Positions 7,683 to 16,881 of a stretch of DNA of 64,000 nucleotides are shown in pieces. The notes beneath the pieces are model-generated. The model searched no databases. It saw only the letters and a list, made by a program, of their open reading frames with translations, and was not told where the DNA came from. The stretch spans positions 806,001 to 870,000 of the forward strand of contig NZ_MVAD01000001.1 of NCBI RefSeq assembly GCF_002007115.1, written 5' to 3'. The translations under genes were made by a program, and so were the position numbers. The stretch is from Massilia sp. KIM. GTDB lineage: Bacteria; Pseudomonadota; Gammaproteobacteria; Burkholderiales; Burkholderiaceae_D. Positions within the stretch are counted from its first letter, which is position 1. Every line of letters starts with the position of its first letter.

Positions 7683-8440
7683 GGCCAGGAGGTCTCGCGC
7701 ATGGGGAGCACCGTCAGCTCCGGGATGACCGATCCGGCCGGCATGCACAGGACAGGAAGGATGGCGCGCGCCACGTCGGCCGGGTCTTGCAGCAGGCCGG
7801 GATCGAGCTCGGGAAAGCGGTCGAGCAGGAAGGGCGTGCGCATCCCGCCCGCCACCACCGCCGTCACCTTGATGCCTTCGGCTCGCAGCTCCGCGTGCAG
7901 CGCATGCGACAGGCCGAGCAGCCCCCATTTGCTGGCATGGTAGGCGGCCGCGTTGGGCCAGGCGCGCTTGGCGGCGGTCGAGGTGATGTTGACGATGTGG
8001 CCGCCCCCCGCCGCGCGCATCGGCGCGATCGCCGCGCGCGCCAGGTAGAAGGGACCGTTCAGGTTGGTGTCGACGATGCGTCGCCATTCGTCGGGCGAGA
8101 GCTCGGTGCAGGGGCGGGTGGAGTCGGTGCCGGCATTGTTGACCAGGATGTCGAGCCGGCCGTCGCGGGCCACGATGCGCTCCACCAGCACCGCGCCGGC
8201 CTGCGGGTCGCGCACGTCGAGCAGGGCGTGCCCGGCCTGGCCGCCCGCGGCGCGCAGGCTGCCGGCATGATCGGCGGCCCGGTCTTCGTGGACGTCCGCC
8301 ACCACCACCCGCGCGCCCGCCTCGGCGAGCGCCGCGCACAGCGCCGCGCCCAGGCCGCTCGCGCCGCCCGTCACCAGCGCCACCTTGTCCTTGAGTTCCC
8401 GGCGCGCTTCCTTGCTCGCTGCCTTGCTGTCGGCCTGCAT
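7679..8440 (-). CDS. SDR family NAD(P)-dependent oxidoreductase
   Basis: 253 residues from ATG 8440. Classical short-chain dehydrogenase motifs are all present: TGGASGLG (cofactor binding), an acidic VVVADVHED after beta-2 that favours NAD, NNAG, the catalytic Ser in NITSTAA, and YHASK. The position between glycosyltransferase and heptose phosphatase genes, with translational overlap downstream, suggests a sugar- or polyol-modifying step in the glycan pathway. That is inferred; SDR substrate cannot be read from sequence. Confidence 0.88.
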   Translation of the reverse strand: MQADSKAASKEARRELKDKVALVTGGASGLGAALCAALAEAGARVVVADVHEDRAADHAGSLRAAGGQAGHALLDVRDPQAGAVLVERIVARDGRLDILVNNAGTDSTRPCTELSPDEWRRIVDTNLNGPFYLARAAIAPMRAAGGGHIVNITSTAAKRAWPNAAAYHASKWGLLGLSHALHAELRAEGIKVTAVVAGGMRTPFLLDRFPELDPGLLQDPADVARAILPVLCMPAGSVIPELTVLPMRETSWP

Positions 8441-8451
8441 GGTGCGTCCTT

Positions 8452-9750
8452 TCAATGTTGTTTGCTGAGCGCCCCGCCCGAGGGCAGGCCCTGGCCCTGG
8501 CCCGGCAGGCCCTGGGCATCGGCGCGCCACACGGCCCGCGCATACACGCCGCACATGCGCTCGGCCACGCTGCGCCAGGTATAGCCGTCGTGCACGCGCC
8601 GCAAGCCGGCCAGCCCGAGCCGACGCGCTCGCCTGGGATGGCGCGCCAGGTCGGCCAGGCGTTCGGCCAGCGCGCCGGGCGCGCGCGGCGGCACCAGGTA
8701 TCCGGTACGGCCATCGACCACGGTGCTGCGGATGCCGCCCACGTCGGCCCCGACCACCGGGGTGGCGCAGGCCATGGCCTCGAGTGGCGTGATGCCGAAG
8801 GGCTCGTACCACGGAGTGGTGACGAAGACGTCGGCCGCGCTGTAGAACTCGCGCAGTTCGGCACGCGGCACCGGGCCCGTAAATATGACCTGCTCGCGCA
8901 AGCCAAGTTCCGCAGTCAGGGCGCGCAGGCGCGCCAGTTCCGCCGCCTCGGGACCGTCGTCGAACCTGGGCGGCCCGCCCGCCACCAGCAGGCGCGCGCG
9001 CAGGCCGTAGGCGTCGCGCAGGGCCGCCACGCCGGAGATCACGTTGTCGATGCCCTTGCGCGGCACGATCCTCCCCAGTTGCAACACCGCGAACTCGTCA
9101 TCGCGCAGGCCGAGGCGGCGGCGGGCGGCCGCACGCACCGGCCACAGCTCGTCCGGATCGAAGCCGCAAGGCACGATCTCGATGCGCTCGGCTTCGGCTT
9201 CGTAGAGGCTGAGCATGTCCTCCCTGTCTTGCGGGCATTCGGCGACGATGCGTTCGGCCTCGCGCATCAGGCTGCGCTCAATGGCCGGGCGCAGCGCCGG
9301 GAAGCCGTCCGCCGTGCCCTGTTCGCGCCGCCGCACCAGGCCCAGGGCGTGGAAGGTGATGACGAAGGGGATGCCGAGTGCGCCCTTGACGTGCTGGGCC
9401 ACCACCCCGGACATGAAGAAGTTCGCGTGCACCAGGTCATGGGCCAGGTCCTGGGCGCGCATGAAGGCGATCGTATGGCGCGCGAAGTCGTCCATGTAGG
9501 TGAGCAGCTTCTCCTTGGGCACGAAACAGGGAGGACCGGCAGGCACGTGCACCACCCGCACCCCGTCGCCCAGGTTCTCGCAGGGCGGCCGTTCGGGCGC
9601 GTCGCGACGCGTGAACACGTCGACCCGGTGCCCGAGGGCCGCGAGCTGGCGCGCCAGATGGGCCACGTAGACGTTCTGGCCGCCGCTGTCGATGCCGCCC
9701 GGCGGCGCCAATGGCGAGGCGTGTTCGCTGATCAGGGCGATGCTCAACAT
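8452..9750 (-). CDS. GT4 family glycosyltransferase
   Basis: 432 residues from ATG 9750. A GT-B retaining glycosyltransferase: the N-terminal domain opens ISEHASPLAPPGGIDSGGQN and continues VYVAHLARQLAALGH, the sucrose-synthase/MshA-like donor loop; the C-terminal domain carries QLGRIVPRKGIDNVI and the E-x7-E element in EAMACATPVVGADVGG. The start overlaps the end of the upstream glycosyltransferase by 7 nt. It is cytosolic or peripheral at the inner membrane, and the sugar is unknown. The gene is part of a five-gene run (10808 to 5920) with little or no intergenic space. Confidence 0.88.
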   Translation of the reverse strand: MLSIALISEHASPLAPPGGIDSGGQNVYVAHLARQLAALGHRVDVFTRRDAPERPPCENLGDGVRVVHVPAGPPCFVPKEKLLTYMDDFARHTIAFMRAQDLAHDLVHANFFMSGVVAQHVKGALGIPFVITFHALGLVRRREQGTADGFPALRPAIERSLMREAERIVAECPQDREDMLSLYEAEAERIEIVPCGFDPDELWPVRAAARRRLGLRDDEFAVLQLGRIVPRKGIDNVISGVAALRDAYGLRARLLVAGGPPRFDDGPEAAELARLRALTAELGLREQVIFTGPVPRAELREFYSAADVFVTTPWYEPFGITPLEAMACATPVVGADVGGIRSTVVDGRTGYLVPPRAPGALAERLADLARHPRRARRLGLAGLRRVHDGYTWRSVAERMCGVYARAVWRADAQGLPGQGQGLPSGGALSKQH

Positions 9751-10808
9751 GGCGTGCTCCGCTGCGAGAGGTGAGGGCCGGCGATGGGGGCTTGCCGCAC
9801 AAAGCCGTGCGGCATCGGCGCGCCGGTCACGCGCGCCAGCGCGGCCTGCCAGTCGGCGACGAAGCGGCCGATGCCGAAGCGTGCGCGCGCCCGCGCGCGG
9901 GCGCCCTGGCCGAGGCGGCGCGCCAGGCCGTGGTCGCGCAGCAGGTGACGCATGCCGCAAACCAGGGCGTCCAGGCGGGTGTCGACGTAGCCCGAGCGCC
10001 CGTTCTCGATCACGGTCGCCAGCTCGGTCGTGGCCAGGCCCACCACCGGCACGCCCGCCAGCATGGCCTCGATCGCGGACAGGCCCATGCTGGTGTAGCG
10101 CACAGGATGAAAGTAGAAGCGGTAGTCGGCCATGAACGCAGGCAGCTGCGCGTGGGTCACTTCTCCGAGTCCGGCGGGACCCTCGGCGCCCATGCCGACC
10201 AGGTCCAGCGGCACGACCTTGCGCACCCGCTCGAACAGGTCGGCGCCGAGCCGTCGTCCACGCCTGCCCAGATGGTTGACCACGACCAGCCCGCGTTCCT
10301 TGCCGCCGCGGTAGTGGACGCCGGGCGTTTCGGTGACGCCGTGCTCGATGACGCAGGTGGGCGTGCGGTTGTTGTCCCACATCAGCTCATTGAAGGGGGT
10401 AACGTGCACCAGCAGCAGCGTCGGGTCGTCGACCAGGTGCCGGGTGTCGGTCGGGTGGGCGCGCGGCGGATCGTGTTCGAGGTAGATCGCCGGCAGCTTG
10501 CGCTGGGCATCATTCAGCAGGGTCAAACGATCTTCGAGATACTGGTGGTCATCCTGGTAGAGGATACAGTCGAGTTCGGTGTCGCGCACCTGTTCGGCGG
10601 GCAGGTCGATCACGTTGTCGCCCCAGGGAAAATGGCCGTGGCGCCCGCCGTAGCCGGACGGCCGTCCGGGCCGCGACACCACGTAGAAGGTATGCGGCAC
10701 CTGCGTCAGGTAATACAGGTAGCTGCCGTGGGTATGCCAGGTAAGGATGCGCAGCGGCCGCATGCCGGCCCCGCCTCCCTTGCCGCCGCCCGCAACTCCG
10801 CCGTCCAT
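9744..10808 (-). CDS. Glycosyltransferase (GT-B fold)
   Basis: 354 residues from ATG 10808, or 339 from ATG 10763, where the usual N-terminus MRPLRILTWHTHGSYLYYL begins; the first 15 residues are a Gly-rich tract that may not be translated. The C-terminal half contains FHPVRYTSMGLSAIEAMLAG, then VPVVGLATTELATVIENG and GYVD, a GT4-type nucleotide-sugar binding region. The N-terminal half has DDHQYLEDR and YLEHDPP, features seen in glycosyltransferases of similar heptose/carbamoyl loci. It overlaps the next gene by 7 nt, so both are probably made together. Confidence 0.82.
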   Translation of the reverse strand: MDGGVAGGGKGGGAGMRPLRILTWHTHGSYLYYLTQVPHTFYVVSRPGRPSGYGGRHGHFPWGDNVIDLPAEQVRDTELDCILYQDDHQYLEDRLTLLNDAQRKLPAIYLEHDPPRAHPTDTRHLVDDPTLLLVHVTPFNELMWDNNRTPTCVIEHGVTETPGVHYRGGKERGLVVVNHLGRRGRRLGADLFERVRKVVPLDLVGMGAEGPAGLGEVTHAQLPAFMADYRFYFHPVRYTSMGLSAIEAMLAGVPVVGLATTELATVIENGRSGYVDTRLDALVCGMRHLLRDHGLARRLGQGARARARARFGIGRFVADWQAALARVTGAPMPHGFVRQAPIAGPHLSQRSTPC

Positions 10809-10835
10809 GTCGCCCCCCCATCGTCCATTGCCCGC

Positions 10836-12635
10836 TCAGGCCGCAGCGCCCTGGCCTACGTCATCGGCGCGCTGCTGCAGTTCCCACAGGCGGGCATAGA
10901 GCCCTCCCTGTTCGAGCAAGGCCTCGTGCGCGCCTCGCTCGGTGATGCGTCCACGCTCCAGCACGATGATCTCGTCCGCCGTCACCACGGTGCTCAGGCG
11001 GTGCGCGATCACCAGCACCGTGCGCCGTTCGCCCAGTCGCTCGAACTCCGCCTGGATGGCGCGTTCCGAGCGGGCATCCAGGGCCGAGGTCGCTTCGTCC
11101 AGCACCAGGATCGGCGGCGCCTTCAGGACGATACGGGCAATCGCGATTCGCTGGCGCTCGCCTCCCGACAGCTTCACGCCGCGTTCGCCGACCATGGTGT
11201 CGTAACCCTCGGGCAGCGAACGGATGAAGTCGTCGAGGTGGGCGGCGCGCGCGGCCGCGACGATTTCCTCGCGCGTCGCGCCGACCCGGCCATAGCCGAT
11301 GTTGTAGGCGATCGTCTCGTTGAACAGCACCGTATCTTGCGGCACGACGCCGATGCGACGGCGCACGCTATGCGGCGTGACCGTGCGCAGGTCGTGGCCG
11401 TCGATGCTGACGATGCCCTCGGTGGGGTCGTAGAAACGCAACAGCAGCCGCGCCAAGGTCGACTTGCCCGAGCCGCTGCTGCCTACCACCGCGATGGTCT
11501 TGCCGGCGGGGATGCGCAGGCTCACGTCCTGCAGCAAGGGACGGGCCGGCTCGTAGGCGAAGCTGACGTCCTCGAACACGATGTCGCCGCTGCCGGGCGG
11601 AAGATCGGGCTGCCCGGGCGGGGTCTGTATCTCGGGCTTCTCCTGCAACAGGCCGAACAGGCGCTCCACGTTCACCCAGGCGTCGCGCACCTCGCGATAC
11701 ACGAAGCCGAGCGAGTTGAGCGGCAGGCACACCTGCAGCACATAGGCGTTGATCATGACCAGGTCGCCCACGGTCATTTGCCGCTGCGCCACCTGCTGCC
11801 CTGCGAGCAGCATGATCGCGCCCACGCCGACCGCGATGATCGCGCTCTGGCCCACGTGCAGCACGAACAGGGCGCGCTGGTTGCGCATGGCGGCGCGGCG
11901 CCACTCGTCCATGATGGCGGCGAAGCGCTCCTCCTCGACCTTCTCGTTGGCGAAGTACTTGACCGTCTCGTAGTTGATCAGGCTGTCCGCCAGCCGGGTC
12001 TTGGCGCTCGAGTCGAGCTTGTTCACGCGGCGCTGGTAGGTGGTGCGGCGGGAAGTGACGAACAGGGTGTAGGCGCCATAGGCCACGAAGGTGGCGGCAA
12101 TGATCAGCGCGAACCGGGCGCTGAAGTTCGCCAGCACGATGCCCAGCACCAGCGCGATCTCGAGCAGGGGCGGGAACAGGGTGAACACGCCCGTCCCCAG
12201 CAGGAAGGACAGGCCGCTGGTGCCGCGGTCGATGTCGGGCAGCAGCCCGCCCAGCTGGCGCTGGCTGTGGAAGCGCGCGCCCAGCTGGTGCAGGTGGGCG
12301 AAGGTGCGCTGCGCGTAGTGCGAGACCGTGTGCTGGGCGAGCGGGGCGAACAGCAGGTCGCGCAGCTCGTTGAACAGGGTGCTCGCGAAACGCAGCAGGG
12401 CATAGCCCGCCAGCAGCCCCACCGGCACCGCAGCCAGGGTCTCGGGATGGCCCAGCATCTCGATGATGCGCTTGAGGACCAGGGGAACCAGCACCGTCGC
12501 GAGCTTGGCCAGGATCAGGCAGGCCAGGGCCGCGACCACCGCTCCCCGGTACTGTTTGGCCAGTGCCCAGAGCTCGGCGCCGACTCCCTGCATCGACAGC
12601 CGCGTGCTGCCGTGTTCGGCTCCATTCGCTTCCAT
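10836..12635 (-). CDS. Atm1-type ABC exporter (fused permease and ATPase)
   Basis: 599 residues from ATG 12635, behind AGGAGGGG. An N-terminal six-helix exporter domain (about residues 30-310) carries sequences characteristic of the Atm1/ABCB7 group: LINYETVKYFANEK and LNSLGFVYREVRDAWVNVE. The nucleotide-binding domain has Walker A GSSGSGKST, signature LSGGERQRIAIAR and Walker B ILVLDEATSALD. Known members export glutathione- or persulfide-linked compounds needed for iron-sulfur assembly or metal detoxification. Its place at the head of a glycan operon would also allow a glycolipid flippase role, but the sequence favours Atm1. Confidence 0.88.
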   Translation of the reverse strand: MEANGAEHGSTRLSMQGVGAELWALAKQYRGAVVAALACLILAKLATVLVPLVLKRIIEMLGHPETLAAVPVGLLAGYALLRFASTLFNELRDLLFAPLAQHTVSHYAQRTFAHLHQLGARFHSQRQLGGLLPDIDRGTSGLSFLLGTGVFTLFPPLLEIALVLGIVLANFSARFALIIAATFVAYGAYTLFVTSRRTTYQRRVNKLDSSAKTRLADSLINYETVKYFANEKVEEERFAAIMDEWRRAAMRNQRALFVLHVGQSAIIAVGVGAIMLLAGQQVAQRQMTVGDLVMINAYVLQVCLPLNSLGFVYREVRDAWVNVERLFGLLQEKPEIQTPPGQPDLPPGSGDIVFEDVSFAYEPARPLLQDVSLRIPAGKTIAVVGSSGSGKSTLARLLLRFYDPTEGIVSIDGHDLRTVTPHSVRRRIGVVPQDTVLFNETIAYNIGYGRVGATREEIVAAARAAHLDDFIRSLPEGYDTMVGERGVKLSGGERQRIAIARIVLKAPPILVLDEATSALDARSERAIQAEFERLGERRTVLVIAHRLSTVVTADEIIVLERGRITERGAHEALLEQGGLYARLWELQQRADDVGQGAAA

Positions 12636-12792
12636 CGCCCCTCCTTGCCCGCTACTTTGAGCACAGTGTGGCGCATCGCGTTTGGCCACGCGCACACGGT
12701 TGGACGGAACTGCGCCGAATTTACACAGGTCTATACCTCGGCAATGCGCGCAAAGGCGCAGTGCGTCGACGAACCTATCCACGGGAGGCAGG

Positions 12793-13407
12793 ATGAATCC
12801 GCTGCTGGACGTATCCATGCTGTTGCGGCTGCACGAGCGGGCCTTGGGCGAGAGCGAACCGGGCTGGCCCGCGACCGCACCCTGGGGCGCCATCGCCGCC
12901 AACCACCGTTGCAACGGCCTGCTGTGGGACGAGGAAGACAAGGCGCGCCGGCGTGACGTCCCCGCCGCCGAGATCGCCGCGAACAAGCGCCGCATCGACG
13001 ACTTCAACCAGCGCCGCAACGACGCGGTCGAGGCGGTGGACGAGGCGCTCCTGGCCCGGCTGGCCGACGTCGAGCCCGGTCCCGGTGCGCGCCTGCACAG
13101 CGAGACGGCCGGCGCCATGATCGACCGCCTATCCATCCTGGCGCTCAAGATCCATCACATGCAGGCGCAGACGCGGCGCAAGGACGTCGGCGACGAACAC
13201 GTCGCCGCCTGCGAGGCCAAGCTGGCGCGCCTGCGCCTGCAGCGCGCCGACCTCGCCGCCTGCCTCGACACCCTGCTGTGCGGCGCGGCGGAAGGGAGCG
13301 TCTATTTCAAGGTCTATCGCCAGTTCAAGATGTACAACGACGCCGCGCTGAACCCCTATCTGTCGGGCCAGCGTTCCACGGAAGGCGCCAGGGCGGGGGA
13401 GGGTTGA
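12793..13407 (+). CDS. DUF4254 domain protein
   Basis: 204 residues from ATG 12793, preceded by GGGAGGCAGG. The whole protein fits DUF4254: NHRCNGLLWDEEDKARR near the N-terminus, a helical middle (NKRRIDDFNQRRNDAVEAVD), then GAMIDRLSILALKIHHM and the ending FKVYRQFKMYNDAALNPYL. No catalytic motif is known for the family; it commonly sits in glycosyltransferase clusters. The stop overlaps the next start (TGATG), so it is probably coupled to the GT2. It may support a glycosyltransferase, which is inferred from context alone. Confidence 0.85.
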   Translation: MNPLLDVSMLLRLHERALGESEPGWPATAPWGAIAANHRCNGLLWDEEDKARRRDVPAAEIAANKRRIDDFNQRRNDAVEAVDEALLARLADVEPGPGARLHSETAGAMIDRLSILALKIHHMQAQTRRKDVGDEHVAACEAKLARLRLQRADLAACLDTLLCGAAEGSVYFKVYRQFKMYNDAALNPYLSGQRSTEGARAGEG

Positions 13408-14228
13408 TGGACGCCGTCACCGTGCTCGTCCCCACTTGCGGCCGGCCCGCCGCGCTGGCCGCCACGCTCGCCACCGTCGCGGCCCAGTCTCACCCGCGCC
13501 TCCAGCTCGTGATCTCCGACCAGGGCGACGAGGCTGCCTTCGAGCGCCCGGAGGTCGCGGCCGTGCTGCGCATGCTGGGCGCGCTCGGGCGCGAGGCGCG
13601 GTGCCTGCGCCACCTGCCGCGGCGCGGGCTGGCCGAGCAGCGCGACTTCCTGCTGTCGCAGGCGAGCACACCCTACGTCCTGTTCCTGGACGACGATGTC
13701 CTGATCGAGCCCGAGCTCGTCGCGCGCCTGCTGCGCGTGATCCGCGCGCACGGCTGCGGCTTCGTGGGCAGCGCCGTGCACGGCCTGAGCCACCTGGCCA
13801 GCCAGCGGCCGCAGGAAGAAGCGATCGAATTCTGGGAAGGAAAGGTCGAGCCCGAGGTGGTGGAGCCCGATGGCCCGGCCTGGGCGCGCCACCACCTGCA
13901 CAGCGCCGCCAACCTCTACCACCTGCAGACGCGGCTCGGCCTGGCGCGCTACGCCGCCTTGCCCTATCGCGTGGCCTGGGTCGGCGGCTGCGTGCTCTAC
14001 GACAGCGCCAAGCTGCGCGAGGCCGGCGGCTTCGGATTCTGGCGTGCGCTGCCGGCGCAGCATTGCGGCGAGGACGTGCTGGCCCAATTGCGGGTGATGG
14101 CGCGCTTCGGCGGTTGCGCCATCATCCCCTCGGGCGCCTACCACATGGAGTTGCCCACCACGGTGCCGCTGCGCGAATGCGACGCGCCGCGCGTGCTGTG
14201 GACGCCGCGCCGACAGGAGCAGGCATGA
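13407..14228 (+). CDS. GT2 family glycosyltransferase
   Basis: 273 residues from ATG 13407, with TGATG overlap to DUF4254. The GT-A fold signs are VTVLVPTCGRPAALAATLAT, VISDQGDE and the metal-binding LFLDDDVLIEPELVARLL. A later GEDVLAQLRV supplies the usual acidic ED pair. No membrane helix is seen, so it is probably cytosolic or peripheral. It overlaps the next gene by ATGA, putting DUF4254, GT2 and GT9 in one translationally linked unit. Confidence 0.88.
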   Translation: MDAVTVLVPTCGRPAALAATLATVAAQSHPRLQLVISDQGDEAAFERPEVAAVLRMLGALGREARCLRHLPRRGLAEQRDFLLSQASTPYVLFLDDDVLIEPELVARLLRVIRAHGCGFVGSAVHGLSHLASQRPQEEAIEFWEGKVEPEVVEPDGPAWARHHLHSAANLYHLQTRLGLARYAALPYRVAWVGGCVLYDSAKLREAGGFGFWRALPAQHCGEDVLAQLRVMARFGGCAIIPSGAYHMELPTTVPLRECDAPRVLWTPRRQEQA

Positions 14229-15340
14229 AGCCCGCGGCGCATGGCCTGGTTCCGGGCGTCGAAGGCATCGCCGTGCTGGGCCCGGCTGCGATCGGCGATT
14301 TCATGTTCGCGCTGCCGGCCCTGCATGCGCTCCGGCTGGCCTACCCGCGGGCCCGGCTCACCCTGCTCGGCAAGCCCTGGCAGGCGGCCTTCCTGGCAGG
14401 ACGTCCGGTGCCGGTCGACGAGGTGGTGGCGATGCCGCCTTACCCCGGCATGGGCGCGCCACCGGACAGCGAACCCGACGCCCAGGCCCGCGCCTTCCTG
14501 GAGCGCCTGCGTGCGCGCCGCTTCGACCTGGCCTGCCAGATGTACGGAGGAGGGCGCTACTCGAATCCCTTCATCCAGGCCCTGGGCGCGCGCGTCAGCG
14601 TGGGCGCGGCCGCGTCCGGGGCGCCGCGTCCGGATCGCTGGATCGCCCACCGGCCGCATGCCAACCACAGCCTGATGCTGCTGCAGGTGGCCGCGCTGGC
14701 GGGCGCGCCGCCATGCATCCCGGAGCGCGCACTCGTCACCACCGCCGCCGACCGCGCGCTGGCTGCGCAGGCGCTGCCGCTGGTGGCGGACGAGCGCATC
14801 GTGGTCCTGCACCCGGGGTCGAGCGATGCGCGGCGGCGCTGGGCGCCCGAGCGTTTCGCCGAAGTCGCGGACGCGCTCGCCGCCAGGGGCGCACGCGTCG
14901 TGCTCTCGGGTGACGGCGCCGACCACGCCGTGGTGCAGGCAGTGGCCCGCCACATGCGCACGCCGCCGACGCCGCTGCAGGGCGAACTCTCCCTGCCGGC
15001 GCTGTGCGGCCTGCTGGAGCGCGCCCACCTGATCGTCGCCAACGACACCGGGCCGCTGCACCTGGCCCTGGCCCTGGGCAAGCCGGCGGTCGGGGTCTTC
15101 TGGTTCACCAACCTGGCCGGCTCGGGCACCCTTTGGCCCCAGCGCCTGGCGCCGGCCGTGTCGGCGCGCGTGCATTGCCCGCTATGTGGCGCGGAGAACC
15201 TGCGCCGGCATTGCGGGCACATGGTGTCCTTCGTGGACGAAGTCGGCGCCGCGGAGGTGACCGGGCTTGCCCTCTCGGTTTTCGAGGAAGCGTCATGCGG
15301 CGCTGTGTCGAAGGCTACCCAAACAAGGGCGGATAGATAG
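14225..15340 (+). CDS. Glycosyltransferase family 9 (heptosyltransferase-like)
   Basis: 371 residues from ATG 14225. GT9 motifs are GIAVLGPAAIGDFMFALPAL at the N-terminus, VVLHPGSSDARRRWAPERFA in the middle, and IVANDTGPLHLALALGKPAV at the donor site. A CPLCGAENLRRHCGH cysteine/histidine segment follows, paralleling the Cys-rich ending of the GT9 at 5920-7053. It is predicted to transfer a heptose-type sugar. It converges on another GT9 at 15357-16376 with only 16 bp between the stops. Confidence 0.88.
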   Translation: MKPAAHGLVPGVEGIAVLGPAAIGDFMFALPALHALRLAYPRARLTLLGKPWQAAFLAGRPVPVDEVVAMPPYPGMGAPPDSEPDAQARAFLERLRARRFDLACQMYGGGRYSNPFIQALGARVSVGAAASGAPRPDRWIAHRPHANHSLMLLQVAALAGAPPCIPERALVTTAADRALAAQALPLVADERIVVLHPGSSDARRRWAPERFAEVADALAARGARVVLSGDGADHAVVQAVARHMRTPPTPLQGELSLPALCGLLERAHLIVANDTGPLHLALALGKPAVGVFWFTNLAGSGTLWPQRLAPAVSARVHCPLCGAENLRRHCGHMVSFVDEVGAAEVTGLALSVFEEASCGAVSKATQTRADR

Positions 15341-15356
15341 CTGCCCGGGCGAGCGG

Positions 15357-16376
15357 CTAGTAGGCCGGAGGCGGTGCGGCACCCGCCATCAGGCTGTCCG
15401 ACTGCGCCATCACGTCGGCGATGCGGACGCCTGCTGGATCCCACAGGCATCGGTGCAGCGAAGCGTCGGCGGGCGCCCAGCGTCGTATATCGGCCTTGCT
15501 GAACACCACGACGCTTGGCAGCCTCAGGCCGGCCGCGATGTGCGATACGCCGGTGTCGTTGCAGATTAACAGGCGCGCACCTTGCATCAGCGCGGCCATG
15601 GCCCCCACCGAAATCGGTCCGGCCGCCACCCGCGCTGGCGTGCGCATCTGGCTTGCCACCTCGCGCGCAAGCTCGGCTTCATTGGCGGCGCCCGTCAAGA
15701 CAGGCGTCAAGCCCCAGCGCAGCGCGACATGGTCCGCGGCCGCCGCAAAGCACTTCGCTGGCCAGCATTTGTCACGGCTACGCGCGCCGGGGTGCACGCA
15801 GAAATAGCTTCCCGAAACGATTCCCTCGGCCAGGCCGGACGCCCGCAACTCGGCGAGGTCTGTCTGCTGCACTGGGAACTCCAGCTGCGTTCCTTGTCGC
15901 GCTACACCGAGGCAATCCGTCAGTTTGAGCAAGCGCTCCGGCTCCGGCCCATGGTCGGGCCAGGGCAGGCCTGCCCAGGCTACGGGTGGCGAGCCACCCG
16001 ACGGAAAGAAGCCGGCACAATTGGGCGCGCCGAAGCCGGCGACGATGGCGTTCGTGCGCGAGCCATCGCCGTGCATCTGGATCGCGAGCTCCGGGCCCAA
16101 GTCGCGCAGGCTGGACGCGAAGCCGTCCTTCCTGTCGGCTTGTATCGCCTGCTCCGGAAGCGCTTCGTCGCCGGGGAAGGCGAGGAATCCGTCCAGGTAG
16201 CAAGGGAAGCGCTGCGCGAACTGCTCGGCCCAGGGCAGGCCGGCGAGGGTGATGCGCGCCCGCGGGGCCGCGCCTCGCAGCGCCCTCAATGCCGGGACGG
16301 CGCAGAGCATGTCGCCGAGCTGCAAGGCGCGGAAGACCAGGATGCTACGCATGACGGACAGGTCAGCGATACTCAT
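15357..16376 (-). CDS. Glycosyltransferase family 9 (heptosyltransferase-like)
   Basis: 339 residues from ATG 16376; an alternative ATG at 16352 gives the usual start MRSILVFRALQLGDMLCAVP. The core shows VHPGARSRDKCWPAKCFAAA and LICNDTGVSHIAAGLRLPSV. Neither start has a good ribosome site, and the upstream carbamoyltransferase remnant ends at 16363, so translation may rely on coupling to that remnant. It is the third GT9 of the locus and not closely similar to the other two. Confidence 0.85.
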   Translation of the reverse strand: MSIADLSVMRSILVFRALQLGDMLCAVPALRALRGAAPRARITLAGLPWAEQFAQRFPCYLDGFLAFPGDEALPEQAIQADRKDGFASSLRDLGPELAIQMHGDGSRTNAIVAGFGAPNCAGFFPSGGSPPVAWAGLPWPDHGPEPERLLKLTDCLGVARQGTQLEFPVQQTDLAELRASGLAEGIVSGSYFCVHPGARSRDKCWPAKCFAAAADHVALRWGLTPVLTGAANEAELAREVASQMRTPARVAAGPISVGAMAALMQGARLLICNDTGVSHIAAGLRLPSVVVFSKADIRRWAPADASLHRCLWDPAGVRIADVMAQSDSLMAGAAPPPAY

Positions 16377-16671
16377 TGGTATTCACATCGATCGAGCGAT
16401 CGCGTCCGGCGAGAGGAAATGGATCGTGCCTGCTCGACGGGCTTGAGCTGGTCGCGGCCTCATGGCTGCCGGCAGGGATGTCGACCAGCCCGTCCTTCCC
16501 GGGCAGCTGCAGCTCGCAGAGGTCGCCCACGTCGCCGACCCCTCCTAAATGGCCATTGCGGCGCGTCGGGCGCTCAGTCGGGACTGCCCAGGGCGGCTCG
16601 GAGCCACGCATGAGGCAGGCGCTGGCATCCCGCGTCCGGTTGATTCCCAATACGATCGCTCGATCCGCCAC
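16363..16671 (-). pseudogene. Carbamoyltransferase N-terminal remnant
   Basis: A GTG at 16671, with AGGAGG seven bases before it, opens 102 codons. The first part reads VADRAIVLGINRTRDASAC, then LMRG, TERPTRR and a GDVGDL stretch. This matches the N-terminus of NodU/CmcH-type O-carbamoyltransferases (family pattern LGIN-x-T-x-DASACL-x-RG and ERLTR-x-KH). Such enzymes are about 500-600 residues, so over 80 percent is missing. After about residue 65 the sequence becomes low-complexity (SSSPSSRHD) and unrelated. The metal-site KH is changed to NG. I read it as a deleted gene whose translation start survives, now abutting the GT9. Confidence 0.65.
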
Positions 16672-16881
16672 AACGGCCTCCTGATGAAAGCATGGCCGGA
16701 CCAGTGTAGATGCCTTGGCGGACGAACGGCGCGGAAATGCGAATCGAGGGGGCGTATTACGTCGCTTGCCGAGACGCCGCTTGTCGCAGGTGTCGTGTTG
16801 TTCGTACACTGGAGTCTCGCGCATCACCGCGCACAGCAAGCTGAGGCGGCTGAGCGCCGATTCCGCACTGATGGAGGACAA

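Noticed and set aside
9771..12956. A 1061-codon plus-strand open frame across the two glycosyltransferase genes and the exporter
   Set aside because: It is antisense to clearly recognisable genes, has a low-complexity Gln/His/Arg/Ala composition and no domain. In this GC-rich genome such frames arise opposite real genes.
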